Shown: positions 47,100-59,039, counted from the first letter of the stretch. The stretch: 64,000 nucleotides of DNA from Bactericera cockerelli (GCA_024516035.1 CM044960.1:17368183-17432182); one strand, 5' to 3'. Notes: generated by a model not told the origin, from the sequence alone. Numbers and translations are program-made.

Positions 47100-47184
47100 T
47101 CTCAATATTCCGCATCACGCTACTAATGACAGAGGCTTGGGCCTGGGTAATGGGCTTGATGAGGTACCTATCCTCCTCACGGAC
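47100..47184 (-). CDS. Candidate exon 2 of a minus-strand gene
   Basis: A strong donor, GAGA|GTGAGT, follows 47100. A possible acceptor (a pyrimidine-rich stretch ending TGCCTTGAG) precedes 47184. The 85-nt exon encodes VREEDRYLIKPITQAQASVI then SSVMRNIE plus one base, with G/C-ending codons unlike the surroundings. It starts in phase 0 and ends in phase 1, matching the candidate exons at 53915 and 43507. If it began further upstream, the extra residues would form a hydrophobic segment (SIVILLLTTCYLCL), so a membrane-protein reading with a different first exon is the main alternative. Confidence 0.42.
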
Positions 47185-49926
47185 CTCAAGGCACAGATAG
47201 CATGTTGTGAGCAATAGAATCACTATGGATGTTATTGCTGCAATGCTGTCAGCGTCATTGCTGTTGTTATTTCTGTTTCTCAAAAATTTGCTGTTATGGA
47301 AGGATTTATATAGGTAATTATGAACAATTTTTTAACCTAAACCTCCCTAAAGTTATAGTTAAATCATCCAAGTTAGAAACTTTCAAATTGGAACAATTGA
47401 GTTAGTTCACTTTGTTAATTAGAAGATCTTATAGACGCACATTCTTACTATCAAAATTTTATTCAATAAAAATAATAATACTATCGCTTTACTTATACTG
47501 CCGATAAGGATTATATTCTAGCATTAAGCCCAATACTTATTGTCAGATCGGGATTACCAGACCGACAGCGACGCGACGTCTTGACCACAGAGCTACCGGG
47601 ACATTCCTGCCAGGGCAAAGTTTCTGTGGAGTAGTAAGTATACATTTCAAAAAATACTGGGCAAAACATGATGAAATTCCATTACAAGTTATTCAATATG
47701 AATGGGTTGATTGCTATTCGTATGGCAGTAATCAAAACGGATTTCCAGCAAAGCAGCAGCAGCAACTTGAAACATAAAAAGAGACTACCTTGTAATGTAT
47801 AACTCAACTTGTATGCAAATGTAATACTATCTCGAAGCAGTTGAATCCAAATTACTAAATAGGTGTGCCAAATACGCTAAGCCCAAGTCCCGGCAAATTA
47901 ACCCATTAAAATGGTTTATGCGTCCCACAATGCTCCGAAGTAATTACTTCGCGAAGACAATTTATTTTCATGCAATGTAACTTCATATTTTACCTTGCGC
48001 CTGTTGTTTTCAATATTATGCAAGGAATTCTCACATTCATAAAAAAAGTTTCTATGAAAGAAATATGAACTTGTAGCTTGAGAGGCAAGTTGAACCGCCG
48101 CGCCGTAGATTAGAATCCACTACCTAGAGCAAGTCCAGTAACAATATCTCGAGCTGCACCATAAACAATCTTTAGCTTACATCCAACTACTACTGTAGAC
48201 GGTGCGGACCTATTCAATATTTCACTGGAAACAAACCAGTGGGTGTGACGGCCAAGGCAATGCCTTTTCATGTTCAGATGCCTAATGGATTATTGTAAAC
48301 ACAAGCAAGGAGCTCCTACAATTAGCCGCTTGCTAATTCCAGCCTCGAGCCCTGTTTCCTCAGCCTGATTCCATCTTTCCTGTCGAGGACTTCACTTCTA
48401 GTATCCCATGTCCGGGACCTTTCATCCTTCCACTTTATTAAGCCTCTTCTTCTACTTGTTCTGTATCTTTTCCTGGACAACCTCAGTTTATATCTACAAG
48501 TTCGTCGCCATCCTTATTCATTGGTATATAAACATAACATTAGATTATGTCATTGTGATCAATCCGAAACATGTGATATTGAAGTATAATAAAAATGAAG
48601 ATTAACTTTAATATTATCTCAGATGATAATAATATGTATAAAGCGCTCTTTTGAATTCAAAACTTCACATTATATTACTAAGTACAAAGTTCCCTATGCC
48701 TATGTAATATAGGCACATTTATCTAGGTACATCACCCACAAGTGAGTACAGCAATCATGCAGGATATCTGGTGGGTGATAATGATAAGCTAAGTAATGGA
48801 AAGCATGATGTACCACAATGACATGCTAATGACTCAGTTCAGTCACTATGGAATGACTTCTCTGCCTACTCCTTCTTGTGACTTATAATCTCAGAACAAC
48901 ACTAATTAGATATCCAGTTTAATAACAGGTCCTTAATAAAGATTATAAAAACTTGAACAAAAAACAAGATGATAATTATGTCATTCTGTTCCTTTCATGC
49001 ATTCCTTCAATAGTTTATTGGACACATTAATCAAGAAGCTTATGTATGAATTATTGTTTAATGACTGTCGGAGAATGTTTGTGACCTGAGTGGCAGGTAC
49101 GTAAGTTGATTTATTTTTACTGATTAATCAAAAGACTGAGTAAGAAATTAGCAAACCTGAAGAATATTAAATCACATCCAGATGAACGATACATACCATA
49201 ATAACAATAATTTATGGTAGAAAAAGCACATCCACCATTTTCAAACATTTTTAGGGCAGGTGGATAGGCATTATGTTTTATCTGAAGTTAAATTATTCAA
49301 TTCTTTACCTTTCTTTCAAATAGTGTTCCAATATGATTGGGGACAACTTGATCTACTTCGAAAAAAGGAAACACAAACTCAAGATTTTCTGAGCTGAAAA
49401 AAGAATATTTCGGATTTTAGTAGAAGAGTAATCTTTATAATTTCCCCTGTGATTTGGAGAAATATTTCTACCTTCTATCTTGGTTGCCGTAATATTGTTA
49501 GGTAATATACAGGGTGTTTTCAATTATTGTGACAGTTTTTTTTTTTTTTTTTTTTCATATCGTATGTCATGTACAAGGTCGTACCTATCTACCTATAATA
49601 GGTATAATGGTCGAAAAGAACGATAAAAATATAAGATATGAATAATAAGAGGTACATACACATTGAAAAAAAAACGAGACGAGACAGTGGCGAAGTCTCG
49701 TCTTGTAAAACAATGCCTTTTTACAGCTGATGAATGAACCTAATAGCACTAGTAATGTTACCTCTAGTGATGATATACATACCTCATATGATGAACCACA
49801 CGGCATATTTATTATTGGTATTCTTCTTTCTGTAACTCTATGATTTCTGAAAAGAGTGTGAGAGCATTGAATAGGTAGGAAGGTAGGTTTCTATAGGGGA
49901 ATGCAAGATGGGAAAGAGAAGAAGAC
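47185..49926. other. Proposed intron or intergenic DNA
   Basis: Contains a tRNA-like remnant near 47545-47610. GC-richer islands at 47880-48000 and 48080-48430 show no coding frame, and a T-run lies at 49536-49555. The islands could be regulatory conserved elements. Confidence 0.3.
47540..47612 (-). repeat. tRNA-like SINE head remnant
   Basis: On the minus strand GTCCCGGTAGCTCTGTGGTC then AAGACGTCGCGTCGC resembles a tRNA 5' half with A-box, and GGTAATCCCGATCTGAC follows. The B-box is degraded. It is not a functional tRNA. Confidence 0.4.
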
Positions 49927-50030
49927 ATGGGGGGGGGAGAGAGAGAGAGAGAGAAAGGGAGAGAGAGAGAGCAATAAGAGAGAGAAATAGATAAAGGGAG
50001 GGGGGTAGAAGTAGGAGGAGAGGGAGACGA
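49927..50030. repeat. GA-rich low-complexity tract
   Basis: Interrupted (GA)n and poly-G tract. The overlapping minus-strand ORF with Leu-Ser repeats is a by-product. Confidence 0.85.
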
Positions 50031-50439
50031 GCATTTTCAGAAAAATTGAAAATCTCTTGCAGGAAAAGTTCTGAATAAAAATGTTGTTTTGGGAATTGCA
50101 TAAAAACTTGTACCCTAGTTGTGTTTTCCCAACAGTTCCTTGAGTCTAATGGAAATTAGTATTCTAGGATACTCTTCAGGAAAATAATGACGTTTGTCAA
50201 TTTATTGAGTCAATCCTGCAGCGCATTTTCCAAACTTACCATTCTTCCGACTCCACTCCCAGGTGTTATAATGATAGCACCCGCCCCACCATCTGAATTA
50301 TTAAAGTAATTTTGTAAACAAAATATAAGTTTATATTTATTTTATTCATAAATGTACAACGAATAAATGGAATTTTATTAATGACCACCTCATATTTTTT
50401 AATTTTTAAGAAATTTGCTAAAATTCATTAATTTATTTG

Positions 50440-50466
50440 TTATCTTTTTTTGATTTCAGGTAAGTT
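50440..50466 (+). promoter_or_regulatory. Strong candidate recursive splice site
   Basis: TTATCTTTTTTTGATTTCAG is followed immediately by GTAAGTTC, joining a full 3' splice site with polypyrimidine tract to a near-consensus 5' splice site at 50459|50460. This is the ratchet-point signature known from long Drosophila introns. If real, it implies a plus-strand gene whose intron covers this region, antisense to the proposed minus-strand gene. Confidence 0.5.
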
Positions 50467-50656
50467 CTCATACTGAGAAACCACAATGGATTCGGAATAG
50501 AACACTTCTCAATCAATGTAGATGAATTTTTCAGTTGTTATTTGTTGCTGTATGCAGTATGCTCCCATTCATTTCTGGTAAGATTGCAATAAGGTGTGTT
50601 TGGAAAGAAATAATCTTAATGACAAGAGTGATGTCACATATACTAAATCCAGCCTT

Positions 50657-50745
50657 TCTGTAGTTTTCCGTAGGGACTCGAACAACCAACCTCCAAGATA
50701 CAAGTCGGCTGCCTTAACAATCGCGCTAATAAGGTCAGTAACTCC
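50657..50745 (-). repeat. Short tRNA-derived SINE fragment
   Basis: On the minus strand CTGACCTTATTAGCGCGATT, then GTTAAGGCAGCCGACTTGTA and TTGGAGGTTGGTTGTTCGAG give an A-box and B-box like the 123-bp family. The 3' tail has diverged. Confidence 0.5.
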
Positions 50746-50756
50746 TCATATAGTTT

Positions 50757-52367
50757 CTAAATAAACAAATCAGGATCTCCAATAAAGAAATGAAGATGTA
50801 GCATTCCACATTTCCCCCAGGTTGAACGTACTCGTATGGAAATCAATGGGACGGTCGTTAATAAATGACCTAGGGAACCATCGGCCAGTGACAAATGCGG
50901 CGGTGCAACCTGTCCTGCGGCGCTGGTGTGGGCTCCAGCGCCATTTCTCACCATCAAGTAGACTCTTGTATCAAATTAATTTGATTAAATTAGAAAAAAA
51001 AAACTTTAACAGAGATATTCACCACACCTTCTAGCTCATAATACAGGGTATGAAGAACATAATATAGTGGTTTCCTTTTCATTATATTATATCAACAGAC
51101 TAATGAGAAATAATACTTGTGTGCCTTTGTTTTGTGTTTCCAATCTTATTTCCGAAAATTGAATTTACACTGGTATTCTCCTTGTTCATAATTTTATTGT
51201 GTAGTTACATGGAACACAGTACCATGACTACCCTATCTAGTAATGATAATACGTTTTAGCCTCCTATAGCACACTTGTTTGTTACTTGGAGTGGTGGTTA
51301 TTAACATTATTTTTCTGCCCTACTTTTTGATCCCTATTTTACATTATTATTCATTAATGATCATTTCTGAATCTGTAAGAAGCCAAGTTTAATTTTTTTT
51401 TATTGATTTCAAATTTTGCTCTTTCTCATATCAGTATTCACCTGTTTCCTTCAACATATCTGTCTAATGCACACCCTGTACACAAGGCCACTATCATGAT
51501 TAGGTCTGTTGTTAGAGTCTACATGTTTATTAATAACCAGCATTTAGCATGCAGAATCCACTTCCAGTCTGTCATTTGCCACCAGGTAGAGATATGTTCT
51601 GATCTTGGCTCTTTTACATTGAACTCCGCAATGTATCGCACGGTTCCGTCACTACAGTGTGTGGTATAATGTGATCATCTTCATATAAAAAAATATTTTT
51701 ATCAGCAGAAGATCTGACGAAAAGTTGAGACTACCTTCTTGTAATGACAGCATCTCTACAATTATTCAAACTGAAGATAGAAAAAGCGTGTATTCAGCTG
51801 ATCAATAGAGGTCTTTCACAAGTTTTACAATTTTTCTTCTTTAGTAAGTGTATTTAGTATTTTTCTGATAAAAATGATATCCAATTGTGAACCTCACTGT
51901 TTTTATGCAGCTTTAACCATATTAAGGTCAATACACTCACAAGTAAGTGACAGTCTCACTCTTCAACCAATATATCTCAATTCAGGTTCATTCCAATGCT
52001 ATAAATTATCGAGGCAAACTGTTAGCTGCGACCAAAGGATTTCCTTCTTCTAGAATCTAGCCATGCTTTATCCTTTCCATTAGCATAAATGGATTCCAAG
52101 GAATTTGCATTCTACTCGAAGCTAACGGCGAACCACCCACTTATTTAACGTTGTGTGATATTGGCAGATTGGTGTACAATGTATAACTATATGATTATAG
52201 ACAGCCATACCTCACCTATTATTCCCTACATCTAAATATTTAGATAGATACAATTTTAATATTATTAGTAATATTCTATTAAGGTTACAAGGGTAATAAG
52301 TGTATAATAAGAAGATCAAGAGATTATGAGTAAAAAGCATTATAGACCAATAGTTGAAATATGTTTC
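50757..52367. other. Unannotated DNA
   Basis: A GC-richer block at 50820-50960 is open on both strands (66 and 70 codons) but lacks motifs or good splice pairs. The remainder is AT-rich with nothing recognised. Confidence 0.3.
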
Positions 52368-52576
52368 ACTAGCAGTTAACCCGTGCTTCGCCACGATGGT
52401 TTAGGGCTCTATCTATGGAACGGTTTGGACTTTTGCAAAATCCTTCCTTATTGCACGTATTCAGTATGCAAGGAATGTTGTGTCAAAATTTCAGCTCGCT
52501 AGGTATTACGGTTTGGGCTGTAGAGCGATGATCAGTCAGTCAGTCAGTCAGTGACTTTGATATTTATGATACATAG
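52368..52576 (+). repeat. Interspersed retroposon with GTCA tail, copy 2
   Basis: Starts CACTAGCAGTTAACCCGTGC. It shares CTTATTGCAC, AAATTTCAGCT, ACGGTTTGGGCTGTAGAGCG and ATGATCAGTCAGTCAGTCAG with the copy at 29968, ending TTTGATATTTATGATACATA. The tail is a clean (GTCA) array. Confidence 0.7.
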
Positions 52577-52589
52577 ACCCACTGGGGGA

Positions 52590-52760
52590 ACGTTAAATAT
52601 ACACGATACTAGACATGTCAGGCCAAATGAAAATAACACAAATCATTGCCACCCTTGAGAGGGTTGGAGGTAAAATGTATGTAGAAGCATGAGTGTCAGA
52701 ACCAACCAACTTAAAAAGCAGGAAGTTGACCAATGCGTTTAGTGCGTACACCAAGAAGGT
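52590..52760 (+). repeat. Possible RTE-like tail remnant
   Basis: GTGTCAGAACCAACCAACTT and nearby AAAGCAGGAAGTTGACC resemble the tails of the SINE copies at 21540 and 34075, but the match is partial. Confidence 0.25.
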
Positions 52761-52869
52761 TTGGGAAAAGAGCAAAGTGAAAGAAGAAGAAGACATACCT
52801 AATTACCTATCACAAAACCCTTTAGAGACAATTTTTTTACGAATCTACTTAATTTTTTGTTTATTAATT

Positions 52870-53580
52870 TAAAAAAAAAAAATTGACAACTATTATTTAT
52901 TTTTACTCTTATCAACTAACTATCTTCTCCTAGAATCCTATTTCTCCTTCTTCAACTACAAACAATCGCTATGTCGTCATTACTGTGGGCCGTGTGAGTC
53001 TACGAGACAAACTACCTCTCATCCCTCCTCCGCCCCTCTGCAATGTCTTCACATCACATTATTGTTTTTATTAATATAATTTGATGTTTGCTGACAGATA
53101 AATGGTAAGTGTGAAGTGGTAACATAATATTTGTGTTCTTACTCATAATATTTAACTCCGTTGACATGTTTATCAGAGGGGTCTAATGTTTTCCCATTCG
53201 GTTTATTACATCTTTGACTCTAACACTCTGCTCATTTACTTTACATCCAAGCGCGATTTTTACGACTTTTCTTTGAATGTTTAGGTGAATGCCTTCGTAT
53301 AAAAATCCAATGTCAATTTGTGCTGAAGCATAAACTCTATGAATTTGAAAGATTGATAAGTCCAAGAGTGTCTAGTGCATTCCATAAAAAGGTGATGTAA
53401 TCGTAATAACTCGATTGGTTTTTTCATTAGTTCTATTAAATTAACACCAAGGTATTTTTGAAAGTTCACTCGCATTATCATTCCTTCTTCCTGGTAGGGT
53501 GTATGAAAAGTGCAGGACCATATCAGGAGTACCTACTTACCGACGCCGACGAGAGCTGTTATAAATGTTATTTTTATTTT
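52870..53580. other. Unannotated AT-rich DNA
   Basis: No coding or repeat structure is recognised beyond an A-run near 52871-52880. Confidence 0.3.
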
Positions 53581-53587
53581 TAAAGTT

Positions 53588-53682
53588 ATGTTTGTGTTAA
53601 TTACTCGCTTTACTAAATTTTTGCTTAACTTGGGACCACCGACCTCCAGATTTCAAGTCCACTGCCTTATTGAAGTATGAGC
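53588..53682 (-). repeat. Short tRNA-derived SINE fragment
   Basis: On the plus strand GGACCACCGACCTCCAGATT then TCAAGTCCACTGCCTTATTG is the complement of the B-box to A-box part of the 123-bp family, and TTTGTGTTAATTACTCGC is the complement of its tail. Confidence 0.55.
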
Positions 53683-53914
53683 AAGTATGAGTATGAGCAT
53701 AGTGTAGATATAAGACCAAGTATTTAACTGTCCTAATGCTTTCGAAAAAATAATATTAGAAAATGCAATACCAATCATATAAAATTCCAAATTTCGAGTT
53801 TTACTTAACTACACTCGCCCTTCTCTCTCTTCCTCATTCTCACTCACTCGAAACATAATTTCAATTAATTAATCATCGTAGCAATAACCACGGGAGTGTG
53901 AGTCCTCCACTCAC

Positions 53915-54037
53915 CACATCGTCAACAGCACGACTATCTGTATCTGTAACATATCCTTCAACAATGTCTTCCTCGATCCTCGTCTGCGATTTCTTTTTGG
54001 AAAGGGGTGTTGGTGGGGTCCCCAAATAATGGGCCAT
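53915..54037 (-). CDS. Candidate exon 1 (start) of a minus-strand gene
   Basis: ATG at 54037 in a favourable context (GCCAATGG) opens exactly 41 codons ending at a donor GATGTG|GTGAGT (53915|53914), in phase 0. The peptide MAHYLGTPPTPLSKKKSQTR followed by IEEDIVEGYVTDTDSRAVDD is hydrophilic, with a Pro/Ser/Lys N-terminus and an acidic stretch, and has no signal peptide. It would be a cytosolic or nuclear N-terminus. Joined to the exons at 47184 and 43507, the predicted protein has 163 residues, with introns of about 6.7 and 3.6 kb. An in-frame stop lies one codon before the ATG codon block (TTG TAA AAG CCA ATG), which supports this start. The function is unknown. Confidence 0.48.
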
Positions 54038-54049
54038 TGGCTTTTACAA

Positions 54050-56760
54050 ATGTTTCGTCAAAGGTTTGTTTATTTTGAACACGCTGGCTGCATCATTAAT
54101 CATACATGGTGGAGATGGGTTTTGATTTCTTTGAGGTTTTGTTGGTAAGCGCCTGGCGGAGGGATGATGGTGCAATGTCTGTTATGCTTGTGATGTTGAC
54201 TGTCGAGTGAGGGATGTTATCCTTTTCTTTCAACCTTTCACTGCGGCTCTCTCATAAGTCAAGAGCCTTTTTTTTCGATCGTGACGAATGATTCAAAACA
54301 TCTAGTTTTGATGTGCTTTTGTGTTTTTGTTAATGCATTAATTTTTAAACCTTCTAGATAATGGAAGGAAATTTTGGATTTTTTTTTTCATTATAAATAT
54401 TGGTAAGAAATTTACGCTTCATATTTGCGAATTCTCAACCTGCGCTTAATAGTTCAAGTTAGAACAGACTATAATATCACTTTCTTTTAACACTTGCAAT
54501 GTAAAGTGATATACAGCAGGATACTGTTGTGCTGGATTAGCTTTTTGATATTTCCATTCAGCAAGAAAGAGATTAGTCGGTCAGTCAATCTCTAAATGAG
54601 TGATTTTCGCGTTCATGAGTTGGTATATCTAGATAAGATAGGTATAAGGCAAATGAAAATATTCGTAAAAAATTCTCACAGTATTTCAAATTCCTTGCTT
54701 CATCTCTTAGTGGGCGTTGTTTATTCTCTGGTCGCGTCACAGCAAGCTATTCCATATCTTCTCTGTGCTTCCCTGACCAGAGCTCATTAAATATGTATTT
54801 AATTTTAAATTCAGACAAAAACGATTAGATCATTCCTTTTGCTGTCATTAGGAGTCAAAGTGTGCCGACCACTGTAGCTTCATCTTTCAACTAGTGGACT
54901 CGTAATCTGAAATTCGATACTTCAAATCCCATTTTAATGATTTTTAAGTATGTGACATCATTCTAATGATTGAAATAAACATGATGGCCTTCATCTCATT
55001 TTAAGACAGTAAGTATTGGATTGGACTAATGGTAGGAGCTAGAGGCTGAAAAAAATTTGATCTCCCAACTCAATGGCTGAAAAAAATCATCATTGCAGCA
55101 ATTCGTGGATCTTACAAAATTATCCACCACCACCTGTATAAAAATCATAAAAAAAATCTTTACAATTGTGTGAAAATATTACTGTGTCACCTGGCAAGCA
55201 TCACTGAGATGTCAGTTAAATAAATATATAAATAACTCAGTCTATTATTTCAGTGCATAAAATTCAACGGTCTCTTAAAAGTATATTTGTTTGGTACATA
55301 ATATTAAAGCATTATATAACCATTGAGGCTGTGAACTTTAAGTGGATTCGTATCCTGGTGGATGGTAGTTCGATTACTTCGAGACCATGTAAAGTAGAAT
55401 TTTAATAAGTTTTTTTTTTTTTTTGGAGAATCATGATATCATACAAATACTTATACTAGTATACCTATAAGAACTGTTTTAAATTTTATTATGATGGTAC
55501 TTTTTTTTAATTTTCTTTGTCTGAATTCTTTGTACAATTGCAATGTGTAAGTACTTTAATAACTAGGTATATTTCTTTACTAAACTAATTGCGTATTATT
55601 TCAAAGAAAATAGGAATTTCTAGGAGCCTTAATAATTTAATTTCTGTATCATTTCATTCCAGTTTTTTATGAAAAAATTAAGCAAATTAATCAGATTACC
55701 TACTACATATTCACTTAATCCAACAGGTTTGACCAAGATTGTATGAACATCAACTAAACAATTATCCAATTAACTGATGCAAGTGTGTATAGTAGATAAT
55801 TATCATGTCCTATCATGCGGACATCTTGTATAAGTTATAACTTCACTATCACCAAAGAAATGTTATAACTTCACCAAAGTAATTGAATTTTTTTCTTTCA
55901 ATGTTTTCGATTATGTAAGCAGGAATTTTTCTTCATTTGTAATCAATTCTACATCTTCAAAAAACAGCATGTCATACAGTGTTGGGTACGCATACTAAGT
56001 ACAAGTCAAAAATCGTGCTACCAAATTTTGGGTACATTGTTGTGTGGAATATTAATTTGTCTGGCGGTCAAACCAAAGTAAGATTTTTCTTCTGTACATG
56101 TGGGTGGTCTCGATGAACAGCGATGAACAGTTTCGCTAGGAAATTCATGCAGGTAGTTGCTTACAATGTAATTGTCGGCGCAATAAGACAGACATTCATC
56201 CATAATGTCACGTTTACAAGAGGAAGGTAAGAACTTGGAAATTTTCACCGTGGTTTACATGCATGTTCAATTGTTCTTAACAGTTGTTGATTTCCATTTT
56301 ACTAAGAGGCTTTTGAACACTAAGGTCTTTTTAAAGAGTTGTTTGAAAGTGACATAAGTACTTCCATGGTCCAGGCAGTAGACTTGCATCCTGTTGGTCG
56401 GTGAATGAAACGTCAGTAAGGCAGCCTTTGAGTAGTTTCTCGCTCTTGTGAATAACAAAAATATCTATAAATAAATGATATACGAGTATTATTATGATAA
56501 CATTGATAACGAAATGGAAAATGCAGCCAGAGTTGAAACCAATGAGAAAGAATCCCTAAAGACCCTATCTCTGTGTTATGACGTGATAATGCATAGCTAA
56601 TTTATTATTTATCGACTTTCCTGATTTTCTTTCACATACTCATTCCCCGTGTGAAATGTTAAGCAGAATGCACTTGGAATTTACACGTGTCGCTCCCTTA
56701 TCTCGGGAAAACTCCTTATCTTCTCTCTCTCCTCTAATACACAAGAAAGAAAAGGAAGGA
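54050..56760. other. Unannotated DNA upstream of the candidate start
   Basis: Between 54060 and 54250 a second minus-strand frame is open and coding-like (NITSITDIAPSSLRQALTN then a stop), which could be 5' UTR or decayed coding DNA. tRNA-like fragments lie near 54885-54940 and 55335-55385. The rest is AT-rich. Confidence 0.3.
54880..54945 (+). repeat. tRNA-like fragment
   Basis: CCACTGTAGCTTCATCTTTC, then AACTAGTGGACTCGTAATCT and GATACTTCAAATCCC resemble a tRNA with an A-box variant, anticodon region and degraded B-box. It is probably a SINE head remnant. Confidence 0.35.
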
Positions 56761-56764
56761 AAGA

Positions 56765-56804
56765 CTGAAAAGATACACTACCTACGTGTGGTGTATCTTT
56801 TCAG
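56765..56804. repeat. Perfect 14-bp stem hairpin
   Basis: CTGAAAAGATACAC and GTGTATCTTTTCAG flank a 12-base loop. No terminator-like T-run on the correct side marks it as a specific signal. Confidence 0.75.
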
Positions 56805-56849
56805 CTCGTATGTTGCGAGCAGAGGCAGGATTTATAACAGCATTTAAAA

Positions 56850-57960
56850 AGTATTATCTCATATCAAGCATTGTATCATAAGAAAGGTTTACAGCCATAG
56901 CTGTTGTCCGAACAAGGGTCTGAAAATCCGCATATCATTTCAGACATAGAAAACCAAGCATTGGTAGTGAATCTAATGTAAAGAATCTAGCGCATGGATC
57001 CAAGATCTGTGAATCAGATGACCGGATCCCTGCAAGCATTGGTTGGATATTTCATATTTTTTTAAAATCGGCTAGTGGTTAGTGGTCACCTTTTTGTGAC
57101 TTATAAATTTGTAAGAAGATACATAGGTTGATAATATTAGGCTTTACCAGGTAGCGTATTATATTATGTAACTAGGTTCAAAACCTTTTTTTTTTTCTCC
57201 TTAATCCATCAAATTTTCCTTTTCTCGTCTATGTCCATGTTAAAGTACTGTCTATGTCCATGTTAAAAACACTGAGCACAATATTCTAGCTGTTTTAAGA
57301 CAAGCTTTTCCAAAACACTTTCTTCCTTTGACAGCAACCTCTCTGCCCCCTTCTGAAATAATCTTGGGATGAAGAGTTATCTTTTCTCCCCAACTATTAG
57401 TCATTTCCTCTGAGCTTTCTTTTGTAAACTTTTTAGTTACATTAAGTTTAAAATTTATTGTCTGCAGAGTTCCGCTTCAGTATTTTTTGTGGTTCCAACG
57501 TTTTCTCCTCCATGCAGCTTTTCTTTGTACTTTTCTACTCAATTATTATTAGCTTTTGTATGTAACTATACATTGCCTTTGTTCTTTTCACAATTTTTTG
57601 CCCTTTCTTTTGATCTTTTCATTATTGATTCTCTACATTCTTTTTTTTCTACGGCGAACCTTTTTTTTTTTTCATTACCTTTTATTTCTGGATAATTTAT
57701 TCTTTTGGTCTGGTCTTTCGCCGTTGGGAAGGTTGGTCTGCTGCGTGATTATTGTAGTCTTTTTCTTTAGATAGCAACTCTGTCGGATTTTTAATGTAGG
57801 TATCGACAGGAGAAAGTTTCTAATACCTATCAAAATTCAATTTTTAGAAGAAGTCGATGAATAATTGGAATAATTTATTATAAAATGTACCTATGATTAT
57901 TTAAAATTCTAGAGAGCCATAATTACTAGTTGATCAATTTGACTTTTTTGGTTGCTCCTG
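56850..57960. other. Unannotated DNA, pyrimidine-rich at 57185-57780
   Basis: T- and C-rich sequence that produces Phe/Ser-rich ORFs without coding character. A 17-bp direct repeat, TCTATGTCCATGTTAAA, occurs twice near 57228-57270. Confidence 0.35.
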
Positions 57961-57967
57961 AATTTTA

Positions 57968-58045
57968 AGGTTTAACGACATCATCAACTGGCAATGTTCA
58001 ATAGTCGTTTCACCATGTATTCGCTAATTTTATTATAGCTATCCA
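57968..58045 (-). repeat. Degraded SINE body
   Basis: GGTTTAACGACATCATCAAC, then TGGCAATGTTCAATAGTCGT and TGTATTCGCTAA follow the complement of the SINE 3' body (GTTTAACGTCGCTTTCAACT and on to CCATTCGC) with many changes. Confidence 0.45.
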
Positions 58046-58734
58046 TCACCTCGACCCTCGGTGTTTAATAGGTGATCGACTAAAATTTGGTGTGGGCATC
58101 ATCGTATAATTTCCATTGGTTATTTTATTAACAGGTACTTTTTACATCAAATTGCATTGATCAGGTCCGAGGGTAACTATAGAACTTGAATTAATTCACA
58201 GAAAACCCGACTTCAGCAAGTTTAGTCTGAAAGATGTACCCTTGAATCCCCTACATAATATGAGGGTACTCTATAACTCCGTCAACCCAAACTCCCATCT
58301 TAATCATCACACCATTAGTCCCTTCTCTCTCATCACACCCATCGTCTTGTCCCGTGGTTAGCTCTCATCTTGTGTGAGATTAACCACACCACTCCGGACC
58401 CCTTCAACATCTGAGCACCTCCACCTCCAACACATCCTTATTATTCCTTCCAGTTTTTTTTCAACCCCTTTTGTTTGCTCTCTCGCATAAGCTTTTAATC
58501 TCGTTCGGTTTTTATATTTCGATCCATTATTTTAATTATAAATAAAAATTGAACACAGACTAAAAGTGGATGGCACAATGTTTTCCCCAATATCAAATAC
58601 ATACATACTGAGTTTCTTATATCTTTGTGAATAAAATGATAGTGCCAATGCTGTGAGCATTATAGGCACTATTCCTGATGGCTTGCGTTTTGAAGAGCTG
58701 TTTTATATATATTTCCCTTGCCATTTTTCCCTTA

Positions 58735-59000
58735 TCAGTGGTAACTGGTGGGGTCGGCCCTTCTAGTACGCAGATGGTATACTCTTCTATCTGGAATATC
58801 GGCTTCGGTTAAATTACTTCTTTTCAGTCTTTGTTCTTGCTGGCGTATCCATGTGTGTCTCGGTCGACCTCTTTTCTTTTCTTGTTGGTGTGCAAAGGAT
58901 AGATTCATTGCTTGGACTACCATGTGGTCTGCAGGTCTTCTTTTAACATGGCCATACCACCGTAAATGTTTTTCTTCCATCTTGTCTGCAATGTCTGCGA
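58735..59000 (-). pseudogene. C-terminal remnant of an RTE-like LINE ORF
   Basis: The frame reads ADKMEEKHLRWYGHVKRRPA, then KKRGRPRHTWIRQQEQRLKR and LTEADIPDRRVY, and ends RTRRADPTSYH at a stop at 58735. The pattern of RLRWYGHV with a K/R-RGRPR-W block and a downstream D-R-W/Y motif and ADPT is the usual C-terminal tail of reverse-transcriptase ORFs of RTE-type LINEs. The reverse transcriptase itself is absent, so this is a severely 5'-truncated insertion. A family of this type could be the source of the RTE-like SINE tails in this window. Confidence 0.72.
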
Positions 59001-59039
59001 CTCCCAGGCTTATAAATTATATTTAAATAAATAAACTAA

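Noticed and set aside
49838..50101. 87-residue minus-strand ORF rich in Leu-Ser
   Set aside because: Translation of a GA microsatellite.
57489..57774. Phe-rich ORFs on the plus strand
   Set aside because: Produced by a T/C-rich tract, with no coding signature or splice support.
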